Source: Aralia elata (taxonomy: Eukaryota; Streptophyta; Magnoliopsida; Apiales; Araliaceae). From it: a stretch of 64,000 nt of DNA. A model generated the notes under the pieces. The model worked only from the letters and a program-made list of their open reading frames with translations. It ran no database searches and was not told the DNA's origin. The stretch is taken from the NCBI GenBank assembly GCA_034770075.1, contig CM068385.1, forward strand, positions 46,274,721 through 46,338,720. The letters run 5' to 3'. A program made the translations under genes and the position numbers. Shown here in pieces: positions 46,378 through 57,084 of the stretch (position 1 is its first letter; every line of letters begins with the position of its first letter).

Positions 46378-46458
46378 AAAAGTATATGCCAAGGGTATAA
46401 GCGTAATAAACCAAGAAAATTTAGGGAAAAGACTAAAATGCCCTCACCTTGATTTTCC

Positions 46459-46466
46459 TATAAATA
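46459..46466 (+). promoter_or_regulatory. TATA box of LTR H
   Basis: TATAAATA within CCTATAAATAGGG, followed about 30 bp later by a CTT/TCTC-rich leader. Confidence 0.65.
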
Positions 46467-46735
46467 GGGAGAGTTTGCTTAAGAAATTTTCACACCTTCA
46501 TTGCTTATACTTCCTCTCTCTCTAAATTTTTGAAGTTCTCTTAGTGTGCTAGGATATTGTGAGTATTTGTGAGAATACTAGTATTATCCGAAGTTAGTAA
46601 ACTTCATAGAAAGTAACATCCAGTTAACGAAGGTAGGGGATGTCATTTCTTTCATACTCTTATATAATATCATTTGTTTTCATGTTCGTAAGTGATATTA
46701 TACTCATAAAGGTTGTTATTCATTCTGTATTAATT

Positions 46736-47000
46736 TGTGGGGATAACCTGGCCGTGCGGTATGACGCATGTCTGGTGAATATCCTTTTATATTCATTCCT
46801 TATTATTCTGTGGGAATAACCTGTATGTACGAGTGTCGTACCTGGTGAATATCCTTTTGTATTCATTTCTTATTATTCTGTGGGGATAACCTGTATGTAC
46901 GAATGTCGTACCTGGTGAATAACCCTTTGTATTCATTACTTATTAATCTCTTGTGGAAATAACCTGTTTACGCGAATTATCGCATGACGGGTGAAAATCC
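46736..47000. repeat. ~72-bp unit, about four copies, in LTR H
   Basis: Each unit reads GG(G/A)ATAACCTG, then a variable segment, then (C/G)GGTGAAT(A)TCC and TATTCATT. In the middle copies the variable segment is itself palindromic (GTACGAATGTCGTAC). Confidence 0.85.
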
Positions 47001-47404
47001 ATTTGCAGTTTCATATATTCTGTTATACTCGTATAGCGTATCATTTCTTTCGTACTCTTTAAGGAATATCTTTTTCTTTCACATTTCTCCATTTATGATA
47101 AGAATCTTTGTTTGTTTCCAAAACCTTATTTTTAAATGGAGAAAATCCCTGAAAATTGGTAGAATATCCTTAATAATTTGTGCTTCATCTAATATCTTTT
47201 CACTTGAATCTTTCTATTTCATTTTATACGTTATAGTTGAAGCATGAAATAATTTCTTGAATATCATTCTTGAATTTGACTCCACAATTTGGTCATCGTG
47301 TTGGCAATTTGGTCAATCTTCGACACTGATTAAATTATAAATCTTTTCTTATCCTTGATCTCACTGTATTTATGTTTATATCATTGTCATCATCCTCATA
47401 CTTA

Positions 47405-47845
47405 AATTGTGGTGATAGTTCTCTTTGGCCCGTAGTGCAAAGATGAACTGGTGTGACATGATTTTGACCAAACTGTGTATTGGTATAATCATGACCTTTG
47501 GCGTTACAGATAAAGGCTTCTAGTGAAAATATCTTTGGCCTGTAGTGCAAAGATGAACTGGCGTTTGGCGTGATCATGACCAGTGGCGTTACAAATAAAT
47601 ATCTTTGGCACGTAGTGCAAAGAGAGGCTGTCGAAACTGTTGATTGATGTTACAAATAAATATCTTTGGCACGTAGTGCAAAGAGAGGCTGTCGAAACTG
47701 TTGATTGGTGTTACAAATAAATATCTTTGACACGTAGTGCAAAGAGAGGCTGTTGAAATTATTGATTGGTGTTACAAATAAATATCTTTGTCATGTAGTA
47801 CAAAGAGAGGCTGTTGAACATGAATTATTGATTGGTGTTTCAGGG
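47405..47845. repeat. ~61-bp unit, about six copies, in LTR H
   Basis: Units contain ATCTTTGGCACGTAGTGCAA then AGAGAGGCTGT and GTTACAAATAA. CACGTAGTG is a short palindrome. Copies grow more divergent leftward. Confidence 0.88.
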
Positions 47846-48786
47846 ATATAATATTGGTGGTATCCTCAGTTTATAAAATATTGGTGGTATCAAAGCCATA
47901 AGTGTGAAGAGCCCCGAGAGGCTTCTAATGGATTGTCCGTTCCGCTGCAGTTGTTATTGAATAATATCTTTAAATCTCTGATTTATTTCGGTTGAAGGCT
48001 AAAGATAATTTTATTCTTCATTATCTTAGTCATGATATTTTCTACTGGGCTATTTGTGCTCACCCTTTTCCTTTGTTCTCTTCAGGAAAATAGAGTGTAG
48101 CGGGGACTAGCCGGGGAATAGAGTGATGGTCCGAGACAATAGGAGTATCTCAATACATTACTATTAGTGTGGCAATAAATGTATTAAGAATTTAAGATGT
48201 ATTTGTTTTGTGTTGTCGTATTTTGCACAACACTTATTAGTTGTAAATGAGATAATTCGTATTTGTATTTGTATTTTGTGGAATGTTATTGGCGACTCAA
48301 AATGGGTTGTGTGGACCTATTTTGGGGGCGTCACATCAACAGCTTACTTATTATCAGCGCAGCGGATTACATATAGATCCTATACTTCATACGAAGTGTA
48401 CATTCGATCTATGTATAATTACATCAATGAAACCTATACTCTTAAGAGTTTACATATTTTCTAAACTGCGGGAAAAATAAATTACTCACAGCATGAGTAT
48501 TATAACCCATAATCAAAACCAACATTTATTTAATTAAAACATACATTCATACTAGCCATGAGAGTATGTAACAATCAATTCTGCAAAACAGAAGTTAGAA
48601 CAATAATCTATCCTACTGTGTACCGAAAAGAATACTTTAATACATCTCATGCATACTTCAATTCTATAACATAAACGGACAGATTACTTGATTAAAACCC
48701 TAAAGCAATAGATTTCGCAAAATCATCTATACACATATATATTCATGTTATTCACATAAAAGCATAAAGTTATCTCTGATGCAATT

Positions 48787-48862
48787 TGTTGAATTTTTTT
48801 TCCCGAAAATAGGTTTAAAAAAATAAAAATAAAACCAAGATCGTCTTTATGGTTTTATATGA

Positions 48863-48901
<39 letters not shown>

Positions 48902-49431
48902 CCATGTATCAAAAGTACGAATTCGTTACCTAGTGCTTGGTTGGATTAGCACGTTTTAATATCCGTACAATCTCTTGTATCCTCAAAATCTTCCTTCCTA
49001 TGACCTTATGCTGAATCTTGAGTGTGGTCTCCAAAGCCCTTTTTTGAAAAACCCTAACTTTGTTTTTCTTAGGCTGAAAAGAGAGAATACGAATTTTGTG
49101 TTTTTCTTCTAATGAAAAAAGTACTCAATTCGTTTCTGATCAATGATATATATAATAACATTGATCTTTATCATCTCCTATGAATCTGGTCCATATCAGG
49201 CTAGGAAGGGAATCCTAAGGGATTCCTTTTCTGACTCCAATACTTATCTAGATATTATTATCCAATAATAATATTCAAAATAAATATTAATTACAATTAA
49301 TTCCACTAAATAATTGCAATTGCACTTTAGTCCAAGAATTAATTAAATAAACCCTTTACTAATAAACTGTAAATATTTCTTCTATAAATGTACATAAATA
49401 TTTCAGAATCAATTAATATAATTCCGATACA
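48787..49431 (-). mobile_element. 5' LTR of B, left fragment
   Basis: Starts TGTTGAATTTTTTTT and carries an expanded (AT)n (about 48871-48898) absent from the 3' LTR. It is cut after GATACA by the Helitron. Confidence 0.9.
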
Positions 49432-51087
49432 TCTACTATTATATATAAAAGCAGGACAAACTATCTTATCCACTTTCAATTTGAAATCAATTGAAATCAA
49501 TTTGGAATCAATTTGAAAATTGACTCGGCTCAATTGCCAATTAACTCGGTTAATTTACAATAAAAGCAGGACAAGCTATCTTATCCACTTTCAATTTGAA
49601 ATCAATTGAAATCAATTTGGAATCAATTTAAAAATTGACTCGGCTCAATTGCCAATTAACTCAGTTAATTTACAAATTGACTCGGTTCAATTGTCAATTA
49701 ACTTGGTTTAAGCTATCTTATCCACTTTCAATTTGAAATCAATTGAAATCAATTTGGAATCAATTTGAAAATTGACTCGGTTCAATTGCCAATTAACTCG
49801 GTTAATTTACAAATTGACTCGGTTCAATTGTCAATTAACTCGGTTTAATTATCAATTAATACATTTATTTATATATAGTAAATTAATTGTCTTTTGTTTT
49901 ATCTTCCAAACACCCATCATAATTAACTTCTTTTTAATTATGAATTAATACATTTATTTATATACAGTAAATTAATTGTCTTTTGTTTTATCTTCCAAAC
50001 ACCCATCATAATTAACTTCTTTTTGTTTTATATTCCAAACATCAACATTCATATACAACTTATATTCACATACTTTTGTTTCATATTCCAAACACCCATG
50101 ATAAATTAATTGCCTTTACAATATATAAAAGCATGACAAGCTATCTTATCCACTTTCAATTTGAAATCAATTGAAATCAATTTAGAAATTGACTCGGCTC
50201 AATTGCCAATTAACTCGGTTAATTTACAAATTGACTCGGTTCAATTGTCAATTAACTTGGTTTAAGCTATCTTATCCACTTTCAATTTGAAATCAATTTG
50301 GAATCAATTTGAAAATTGACTCGGTTCAATTGCCAATTAACTCGGTTAATTTACAAATTGACTCGGTTCAATTGTCAATTAACTCGGTTTAATTATCAAT
50401 TAATACATTTATTTATATACAGTAAATTAATTGTCTTTTGTTTTATCTTCCAAACACCCATCATAATTAACTTCTTTTTAATTATCAATTAATACATTTA
50501 TTTATATACAGTAAATTAATTGTCTTTTGTTTTATCTTCCAAACACCCATCATAATTAACTTCTTTTTGTTTTATATTCCAAACACCAACATTCATATAC
50601 AACTTATATTCACATACTTTTGTTTCATATTCCAAACACCCATGATAAATTAACTGTCTTTACAACTTATATTCACATACTTTTGTTTTATATTCCAAAC
50701 ACTCATGATAAATTAATTGCTTTTTGTTTCATATTCCAAACACCAACATGCATATACAACTTATATTCACATACTTTTGTTTCATATTCCAAACACCCAT
50801 CATCCCCTATCAATTATCAATTAAAAATTGACTATTTAAATTCCCAAAATCATCATGTTTGGACATTACATGTTTGATGGAATTACAGTGTATCTTTGCT
50901 GTGAACTATTATGTAAATATGTTACTATCATTTATTTGTATTCAATCTCATGTATATGATGTTCTTTCCTCTCTATCTTTTGTTCCCATCCTTTCATTTG
51001 CAGTTGGTAAACTTGATTGTATTTATTTTAAGTAACATGATACAAATTTATCAAACAGGGTCGTGCTTTGCACGGCTACCAACCTAG
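49432..51087 (+). mobile_element. Helitron (non-autonomous), 1656 bp
   Basis: Starts TCTACTATTATATATAAAAG and ends with hairpin CGTGCTTTGCACG (51062-51074), 9 more bases, then CTAG. It is inserted between A and T (GATACA / TTTAAAC) with no target duplication; the empty site survives in the 3' LTR of B. All four Helitron hallmarks are present. It encodes no helicase, so it would move only with help in trans. The interior is made of two families of direct repeats (separate entry). Confidence 0.95.
49465..50815. repeat. Internal direct repeats of the Helitron
   Basis: Family 1: AAGCTATCTTATCCACTTTC followed by TTGAAATCAATTG and AATTGACTCGG(C/T)TCAATTG words, in five blocks (49466-50400). Family 2: CTTTTGTTT(T/C)AT(C/A)TTCCAAACA with CCCATCATAATTAACTTC (about 49880-50800), eight or so copies. 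Confidence 0.88.
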
Positions 51088-51801
51088 TTTAAACTAATTT
51101 CATAAGTCCACAATTTATCTCTATTTGATCATAAATTGATTTAACAATTAAATCAATCCTTTTAATAATAAATATTAAAAGACTCGGCCAAGATTCTATG
51201 ATTAATGATAAATTATCTTATGAAAAATCTTATAGATGTTTTGACAATAATAATGTTCCTAATATTAATTAAATATATTAATCAATATTCCGAGGTATTA
51301 ATTAATACGATGTAATCTCACTCATTGGAACATCAAATTAATATATATAACAATATTAAGTCCATTATTATTTCAAAATTAAGAAATTTTACAAATTAGT
51401 ATTTATGTGAAAATATTTTATAAATAAAATATTGTCACATGATTCGTTTAATGCATACCGTTAATGCACTAGTACTTTAACTAGAAGTCCAACTTCTATG
51501 ATCAAGATAAATCATCTCCGTTAAAGTACTATAACCTACAAGATAATATCTCCAAATTATCCTAGGTTATAAACCATTATTTCTTTATTTATATATTACA
51601 TATAATTTATATTTTATATGTATAACATTTATTTATACACATAAACAATAACATATATAATATGGAGATATATATAAACAAACTAAATGATCATTTAATG
51701 AATGATGAATGATATACTTTTATTAATAAATCAATGTCCAACACAAATAAATAAACATTAAATAAATAGATAAATAGGATTTTTATAGCAAAAATCCAAC
51801 A
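51088..51801 (-). mobile_element. 5' LTR of B, right fragment
   Basis: Resumes TTTAAACTAATTTC and ends AAATCCAACA, followed by TSD CGACT (51802-51806). Confidence 0.92.
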
Positions 51802-51894
51802 CGACTTTCCTTTCTCTGACAAAGTAAGACCGTTGAAACTCTCCGTAGTAAGCTTTGACGAGTCCAACCTCATTATTCCTACTCTTTAAATAAC

Positions 51895-51902
51895 TGTTAC
51901 TG
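51895..51902 (+). promoter_or_regulatory. Possible TATA element of the MACPF gene
   Basis: TTTAAATA about 60 bp before the start codon, with pyrimidine-rich sequence (CTCATTATTCCTACTC) just before it. It is the only TATA-like word in the 155 bp between the tower and the ATG. Confidence 0.3.
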
Positions 51903-51961
51903 AAAATCCGAAACTTGATCAAACATTAGGGCATGTTCAGCGCAAACTGCAAAACTGATTA

Positions 51962-52222
51962 ATGGGTAGTAGTAAGGAGATTGGGTTGAAATTGAAAGCT
52001 ACAGCTGAGGCTGCAATCCAATCGATTGGCTTCGGATACGATATTGCCCAAGATTTGAGGCTCAAGTACTTCAAGGGATCGCGGCTGATCGTAATTGATG
52101 ACGATCAGGTTCGGGATATCATTATTCCGGGAGGGATTTTAATCCCAAATGTATCCAAACAAATTAATTGTGATAAAGGTGAGCGGATACGATTGAGCTC
52201 TGACGGTCTCTCTTTCCAGAAG
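51962..52222 (+). CDS. MACPF-domain protein, exon 1
   Basis: 87 codons from MGSSKEIGLKLKATAEAAI, then SIGFGYDIAQDLRLKYFKG, then IDDDQVRDIIIPGGIL and INCDKGERIR, ending LSFQK before donor GTATCA. This is the N terminus of plant MACPF-domain proteins (the family of Arabidopsis CAD1 and NSL1, regulators of cell death and salicylic-acid immunity). They share a perforin-like pore fold, though pore formation in plants is not settled. Exon 2 starts in the same phase with MSEQFNQE, as in family members. The ATG is 155 bp from the end of element B, so the native promoter was displaced or replaced. The exact orthologue is not assigned. Confidence 0.88.
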
Positions 52223-52877
52223 GTATCAATTCATCAACCAACAACTCTATCTGTAACTCTATCTGTCCCCTACAGAGAGAACATTTTTTTAGGTGCACTT
52301 CCTATAGCAAATTTTAGAAAGGGGAATGATTTATATGGAAACTTCTAACGTGTAACTTTAGTAATAAGATGGTATAAATGGGATATAAATTTGTGGTTAT
52401 ATGTAGCGTGACTCTTTTAAAAAATATAATAAAAAGTTACTTCTTTTATAGTCTTACATCGAAAAAATAATAAATTAGGATCTGAATCTAATGGACACTT
52501 CAACCCATTGCCAGTTGGATGCTTGCTAGGTTCGTAATAGTTTTTACGTTTAATCTTTTGAAAATTGTGCATGCAGGGCTTCACATAGTAATTTTTTTAG
52601 TTCATGGCAAAATGACACTCTTAATGAATGAACTGGAAAAATTTGCTACTTAGTTTAGTTCTCTCTTTTTATAATACATTGTTTCTTTGTTAAAAATGGG
52701 ACTATCAGTTGAGGACAGGAATACAAGAATAACGAACTCATATGATGTTTGGTATATTGAAATTGAGCTTAGTTATTGTATTTTAAAAAGTTATTTTTTG
52801 AAGAACAATGGACTCAGTTGATTGCATAAATTACTTAAATTGTTTAAATAAAAAAGGCAAAATAATTGCATAATATT
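52223..52877. other. MACPF intron 1, 5' part
   Basis: AT-rich intron sequence following donor GTATCA. The frame stays open to 52348, but the translation no longer resembles the family. Nothing else recognised. Confidence 0.6.
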
Positions 52878-53212
52878 TAGTCCGTTCGTCCTGATTTAGT
52901 TGTCTTTATTAATTTATTTTAATACAAAAAACCGTGAAAGTACACATTTTGCCTAATGCATCTATAAAATACTCTCTTTGTTCGAAATTATAAGATCATT
53001 ATTGACTTTTGAAAGTCAAATATTTTAAAACTCAAAATTGATATGATTCATTAACAATTACAAAGCAATAAATCTTATAATTAGTAGTACCTTTTAGACA
53101 GTTTACGATATTTATCATTGTTGACAAAAATTAAATGGATTTATTTTGATTTTGATTTTGAAAATGTCTCAAACTGACTTTAAAAAATAAGGGAATATAT
53201 TTTATCATTGTT
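52878..53212. mobile_element. Possible Stowaway-like MITE remnants
   Basis: Two starts of the type TCCGTTCGTCCTGATTTAG (52880) and ACTCTCTTTGTTCGAAATTA (52971) resemble the CTCCCTCCGT ends of plant Stowaway elements. TTTATCATTGTTGACAA occurs at about 53111 and again at about 53200. Clean ends and TA duplications could not be fixed. Confidence 0.3.
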
Positions 53213-53996
53213 GACAACTAAAGTGAATAAGAGAGGAGACAAAGGGTCATCCTGCCTTAAACCTCACAATGCCTTAAACCAAGATTTGGGCTCCCCATTC
53301 ACAATCACAGAAAAATGAGAAGAGACAAAAATCTCTTTCATCCAAGAACGCCACCTAACTCCAAACTTTTTCCTCTCCAAAACCTTATCTAAGAACCCCC
53401 AACTAACCCTATCATAAGTTTTCTCAAAATCTAAGAAGACCCTTTCTCACTCTCCAATGAACATCCTCCACAACCTCATTAGCGACTAATACTGCATCAA
53501 TAATTTGCCTACCACCCACAAAGGCACTTGGAGAATACGAACTTATGTCCCCAACAACATTACCCAATCTCTTAGAAAGAACTTTAGTAAGAATTTTATA
53601 CACACTAGTCACAAGACTAATGGCCTAAAATTCGTCACCTTTACATAACGATCCCTTTTTGGAACTAGGGTAATAAAGGTAGAATTAATGTTTTTCCCGA
53701 TAACACTAGTCGCAAAGAACGCCTAAAAAACTCTAATAAGATCATCTTTCACCACATTCTAGTTTGTATGATAGTATCCATCAAGACAAGGAGCTTTCTC
53801 TCTATCCATCTCAAAAACAGCCCTCTTAATTTCCTCCTCCGTAAATGGCCTTTCCAGCCAAGAACTCTTCTCTATCACGATAAGACTCCAATCTAAATCC
53901 TCTACCATAGGCCTCTCCTCAACCTCCTCCTAGAAGAGTTTTCTATAAAAATCAGTAATTCCATCAGCAATCAAATCAATATTCCTCACCATCTCA
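53213..53996 (-). mobile_element. LINE, inverted 5' segment (linker to mid-RT)
   Basis: Minus strand reads SSWLERPFTEEEIKRAVFEM, then INSTFITLVPKRDRYVKVT, then VYKILTKVLSKRLGNVVGD and SAFVGGRQIIDAV, ending RQDDPLSPLLF at the left edge. This is a plant L1-type RT from the finger region to just before the FADD catalytic motif, with scattered stops. It is joined head to head to the plus-strand 3' half. Confidence 0.85.
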
Positions 53997-55574
53997 CTTG
54001 ATTCAAATCAATGTGTTCACAATTCTTCAAGTTTTTGAGGCTGTTTTTGGTATGTGGATTAATTTGTCTAAATGCAGTTTAGCAGGGATTAATATGGCTA
54101 TGGAGGAGCTTTTAGCCTATTCGTCTATGGCTGGTTGTGCTATTGAGACCTTCCCGCTTACTTATCTCGGGGTTCCTCTTGGTGGGAATCCTAGGTCAGT
54201 CTCCTTTTGGGACCCTGTTATTGAGAGAGTGACTCAACATCTAGATAGGTGGAAAGGTACGTATATTTCTTTAAGGGGTAGAATTACTTTAATTTAGGCT
54301 TATTTGTCTAGTATTTCCCTTTATTATCTTTCTTTGTTTAGGATCCTAGTTAGTGTAGCTGACACCTTAGAGAAGTTAATGAGGGACTTTCTTTGGTCAG
54401 GAGCTAGTGATGAGAGGAGGGATCATTTGGTTGGGTGGAAAACAATGTGTCTTTCTAAGTAGGAGGGGGGTTTGGGGCTGGGTAATTTGGTCCATAAGAA
54501 TGTTGCTCTAATTGATAAATGGTTTTGGAGATTTTCTTTGGAACCTCATTCCCTTTGGCATAAGGTTATTAGGAGCAAGTTTGGTATGCATTTGAATGGG
54601 TGAGATACCAGGCCTGGGGTTTATGTTATTCATTCAAGTTTGGAAATTCATCTCCCAAGGTTTACTACTTTTATTCGTCATTTGAGATACAAGGTTGGGG
54701 ATGATCATCGGATTCGATTTTGAGAGGATTCTTGGTTGGGAGATAATCACTTTTCTCTTGCTTTTAATTGGCTGTATCGTATTTCTTCACTGCATGATGC
54801 TCTCATTTCTAATTTCATAAAGCGTGAAGGGAATTTCTTTTCTTGGGATTTTCATTTCTTCAGGAATCTCATTGATTTGGAGATTATTGAAATGGAAACT
54901 TTGCTTATCTTGCTTGATTTAGTTTATTTATCCTCCTCATCTGATAAGCGCATTTGACTTTAGATCCATCTGGTTCTTTTTCTTGTTAGAGTTACTTCTC
55001 TTTTTTGACACGGTCTATTGTTCCTAATCCATTTCCATTGGCTTTGTATATTTGGAAAGCTAAGGTCCTTTCAAAGTCAAGGATTTTGTGTGGTCTCTAG
55101 TTTTACAAAGACTAAATACTAATGATCTCTATCAAAATCGCAGGGCTAACAAAGTTATATATTCGGACATTTGTTTTATGTGCAGGCTTAATGAGACTCG
55201 TGCTCATTTATTTTTGCATTGTTCTGTTGCTTGGAGCTTGTGGAGCTCTCTCTTTGGAGTGTTAGGAGAGGAGTGGGTGTGTCCTGCTTCAGTGAAAGAT
55301 ATGTTGCTAATTCATTTTCGAGGATTTGGAAACAAGATGGTGCCAAAATTTTATGGAAGTGTGCCTTTTTTTCCATTTTATGGGGAATTTAGAACGAGCG
55401 TAATGCTAGACTGTTTAGAGGAAGTTGCTCTTCTTTTAAGCTGTTGAGTGATAGGATTATTTTCCTTGCTTCTCTTTGGGCTTTCTTCTATGGGGGCCTT
55501 TAGAGGCATCTCTATGACTGCTTTTTATCCTTTCTTTTCTATTAATAAAATTTCTTCTTTTATCAAAAAAAAAA
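53997..55574 (+). mobile_element. LINE, 3' segment with zf-RVT domain and poly(A)
   Basis: Plus strand: ILQVFEAVFGMWINLSKCSL, then TFPLTYLGVPLGGNPRSVS, WKGTYISLRGRITLI, DHLVGWKTMCLSK, then the zf-RVT region (CFMCRLNETRAHLFLHCSVA), an AATAAA near 55543 and A10 at 55565-55574. Stops are frequent. The FADD block between the two LINE segments is missing. It lies in intron 1 in the sense orientation of the host gene. Confidence 0.88.
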
Positions 55575-55643
55575 CTCAGGTAACTTTCAATCAATCAGTT
55601 TTCGAGCAGTTTTTATCTTTTTAATTTTTCATTAAATTTTTAG

Positions 55644-56844
55644 CATGGTTATCAAGTCGTCGCCTAGGCGTCACCTAGGCGACGCTTAGGTGTCCAGTCG
55701 GTATATTTTGGGAAGTCGTTTGGGCGACTTGGTTGCAAGGGGGAAAGGCGACCGCTCAGGCAACGACTTGTACGCCTTGGACGACTTGCTCGCGACTTGG
55801 ACGACTATATGACTAAATAGTCGACTTGGATAGAGCGGGTGGTTTGGTTCGACCCGAACCTTAACTGGGTTAAATAAAAAAAAATCGATTCAACTAATCT
55901 TTAACCTAATCGATCGATCGCGACTTCGGAAGAGCAGAGAGGGAGAAACGAGTCGCAAGAGTAGGAGGGGAAGAGAGCAGAGAGCAAGAGCAAGAAAGGG
56001 GACTCTCCTCTTTCCTTTTCTTCTACTCTTCTTCTTCTTCTCTTTTCAGTTCTTCTACTTTTCTTTCTTTTTTTCTACTGAGGTGTCGACTTGGACAAAG
56101 GGTTTGGTTCTTCTAATTTTTTTCTTCTTCTCTTCTGGGTTTCACCATTCTTGAGCTTTTTTTCCTTCTCTTTGGTTTTGGGTACACAGTACACACTGGT
56201 GTTGTACTGCTGTTACTGACTTAGTATAATATAATTGAATTTTTTTTTGTTTGGGAGTATGATGGTGCTATTACTGACTTAGTATAATATAATAATTGAA
56301 ATGGTGTTGTTACTGACTTTGTATAATATAATTGATTTTTTTTGTTTGGGAGTATGTTGTTAATTGAATGTATGTTACAAGGGAGATAATATGTTTTTTT
56401 TCTTTTTAAGCCTATGATGATGGTGGTATAAATGTATAATATAATTGAATTTTTTTTGTTTGGTAGTTGGGACTGATTCCTTTTGTTTGCTAAAGGTTTA
56501 CAACACTATAGAAAGTACTGTCCATGTGGGTCCATATGTCTCCCACTCAAGATATACTCCTGGTTTAGTGGTTTACCAAGATTAATATTTGGTCATATAA
56601 GTTGCCACATGTTAACTAAGTTACAACTTTAAATTAAAATGTTTTAAATTTCATGTTTATTTAATCACTAAAATGACATTTAAATTCCCACCACCTAAGT
56701 ATACCTAATAATTATCTTTTATATTCAAATATATCCTAAAAGTTTGATATTCTTTCATTACACACCCTTGAACTTTCGTTCTTTGCAGTTTTGGCACCTT
56801 TTATAGTAAATCATTTTTTTTTGACGTGTATATGTGTGTATATT

Positions 56845-56876
<32 letters not shown>

Positions 56877-57084
56877 AATTATACCTATTATTTCAAGATT
56901 ATTGCATATAATTTTTCTAAGTTTAATGTATTTGAGAAGTACAATACATATAAAATTATACATATATAAATTGTACATTGTTAACGACTTGTTGCCTTGT
57001 GGACGACTAGTCGGGCGCCTTATCGCCTAAGCGCTTAAGCTCCCGGCTACCGCCTCGCCTCGACTTGTCGCCTTGACGACTATG
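55644..57084. mobile_element. hAT-like non-autonomous DNA transposon, 1441 bp
   Basis: Flanked by a perfect 8-bp duplication ATTTTTAG (55636-55643 and 57085-57092). Ends are CATGGTTATCAAGTCGTC and, reversed, CATAGTCGTCAAGGCGAC, imperfect inverted repeats. Sub-terminal regions are packed with GTCGCC/GGCGAC and CTTGGACGAC words. The interior has a purine-rich then CTTCTT-rich block, (TG)n/(TA)n, and about four copies of a TTACTGACTTAGTATAATAT unit (56210-56470). No transposase seen. Confidence 0.82.

Larger units (their letters stand above)
45387..48335 (+). mobile_element. Solo LTR H (Tekay/Del-like), 2949 bp
   Basis: TGTAAGACCCCG to TTTTGGGGGCGTCACA, with TSD TCAAC at 45382-45386 and 48336-48340. 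Its termini follow the same pattern as C and F. It holds a strong TATA box at 46459, a CT-rich leader, four kinds of tandem repeat, a possible donor near 46633 and an acceptor TTCTCTTCAG ending at 48085. No coding region remains. Confidence 0.92.
42566..48786 (-). other. B 5' leader, interrupted by two solo LTRs
   Basis: Leader sequence proper is 42566-43161, 44994-45386 and 48341-48786. The first part carries dispersed CCGTAGGGAAAA-type repeats (near 42690, 42798, 42888 and, diverged, 42938). The second has three GACTC(C/T)ATGTCCATCTC-type copies (45268-45380). At the LTR edge the minus strand reads TTGCATCAGAG, a decayed Met-type primer-binding site. No gene seen. Confidence 0.65.
14266..51801 (-). 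mobile_element. Element B: Ty1/copia retrotransposon hosting nested insertions
   Basis: LTRs at 14266-15597 (3') and 48787-51801 (5', with a Helitron inside), TG...CA ends, and TSD TGACT (14261-14265) versus CGACT (51802-51806), one transition apart. Subtracting inserts G, A (with C), A2, H and the Helitron leaves about 8.1 kb. Gene order read leftward is gag, protease, integrase, RT, RNase H, which is the Ty1/copia order. Stops and frameshifts in gag and RT show an old copy. Confidence 0.92.

Noticed and set aside
52223..52348. Extension of MACPF exon 1 to the TAA at 52346
   Set aside because: Similarity to the family stops exactly at LSFQK, followed by a good donor, and exon 2 resumes with MSEQFNQE in phase.
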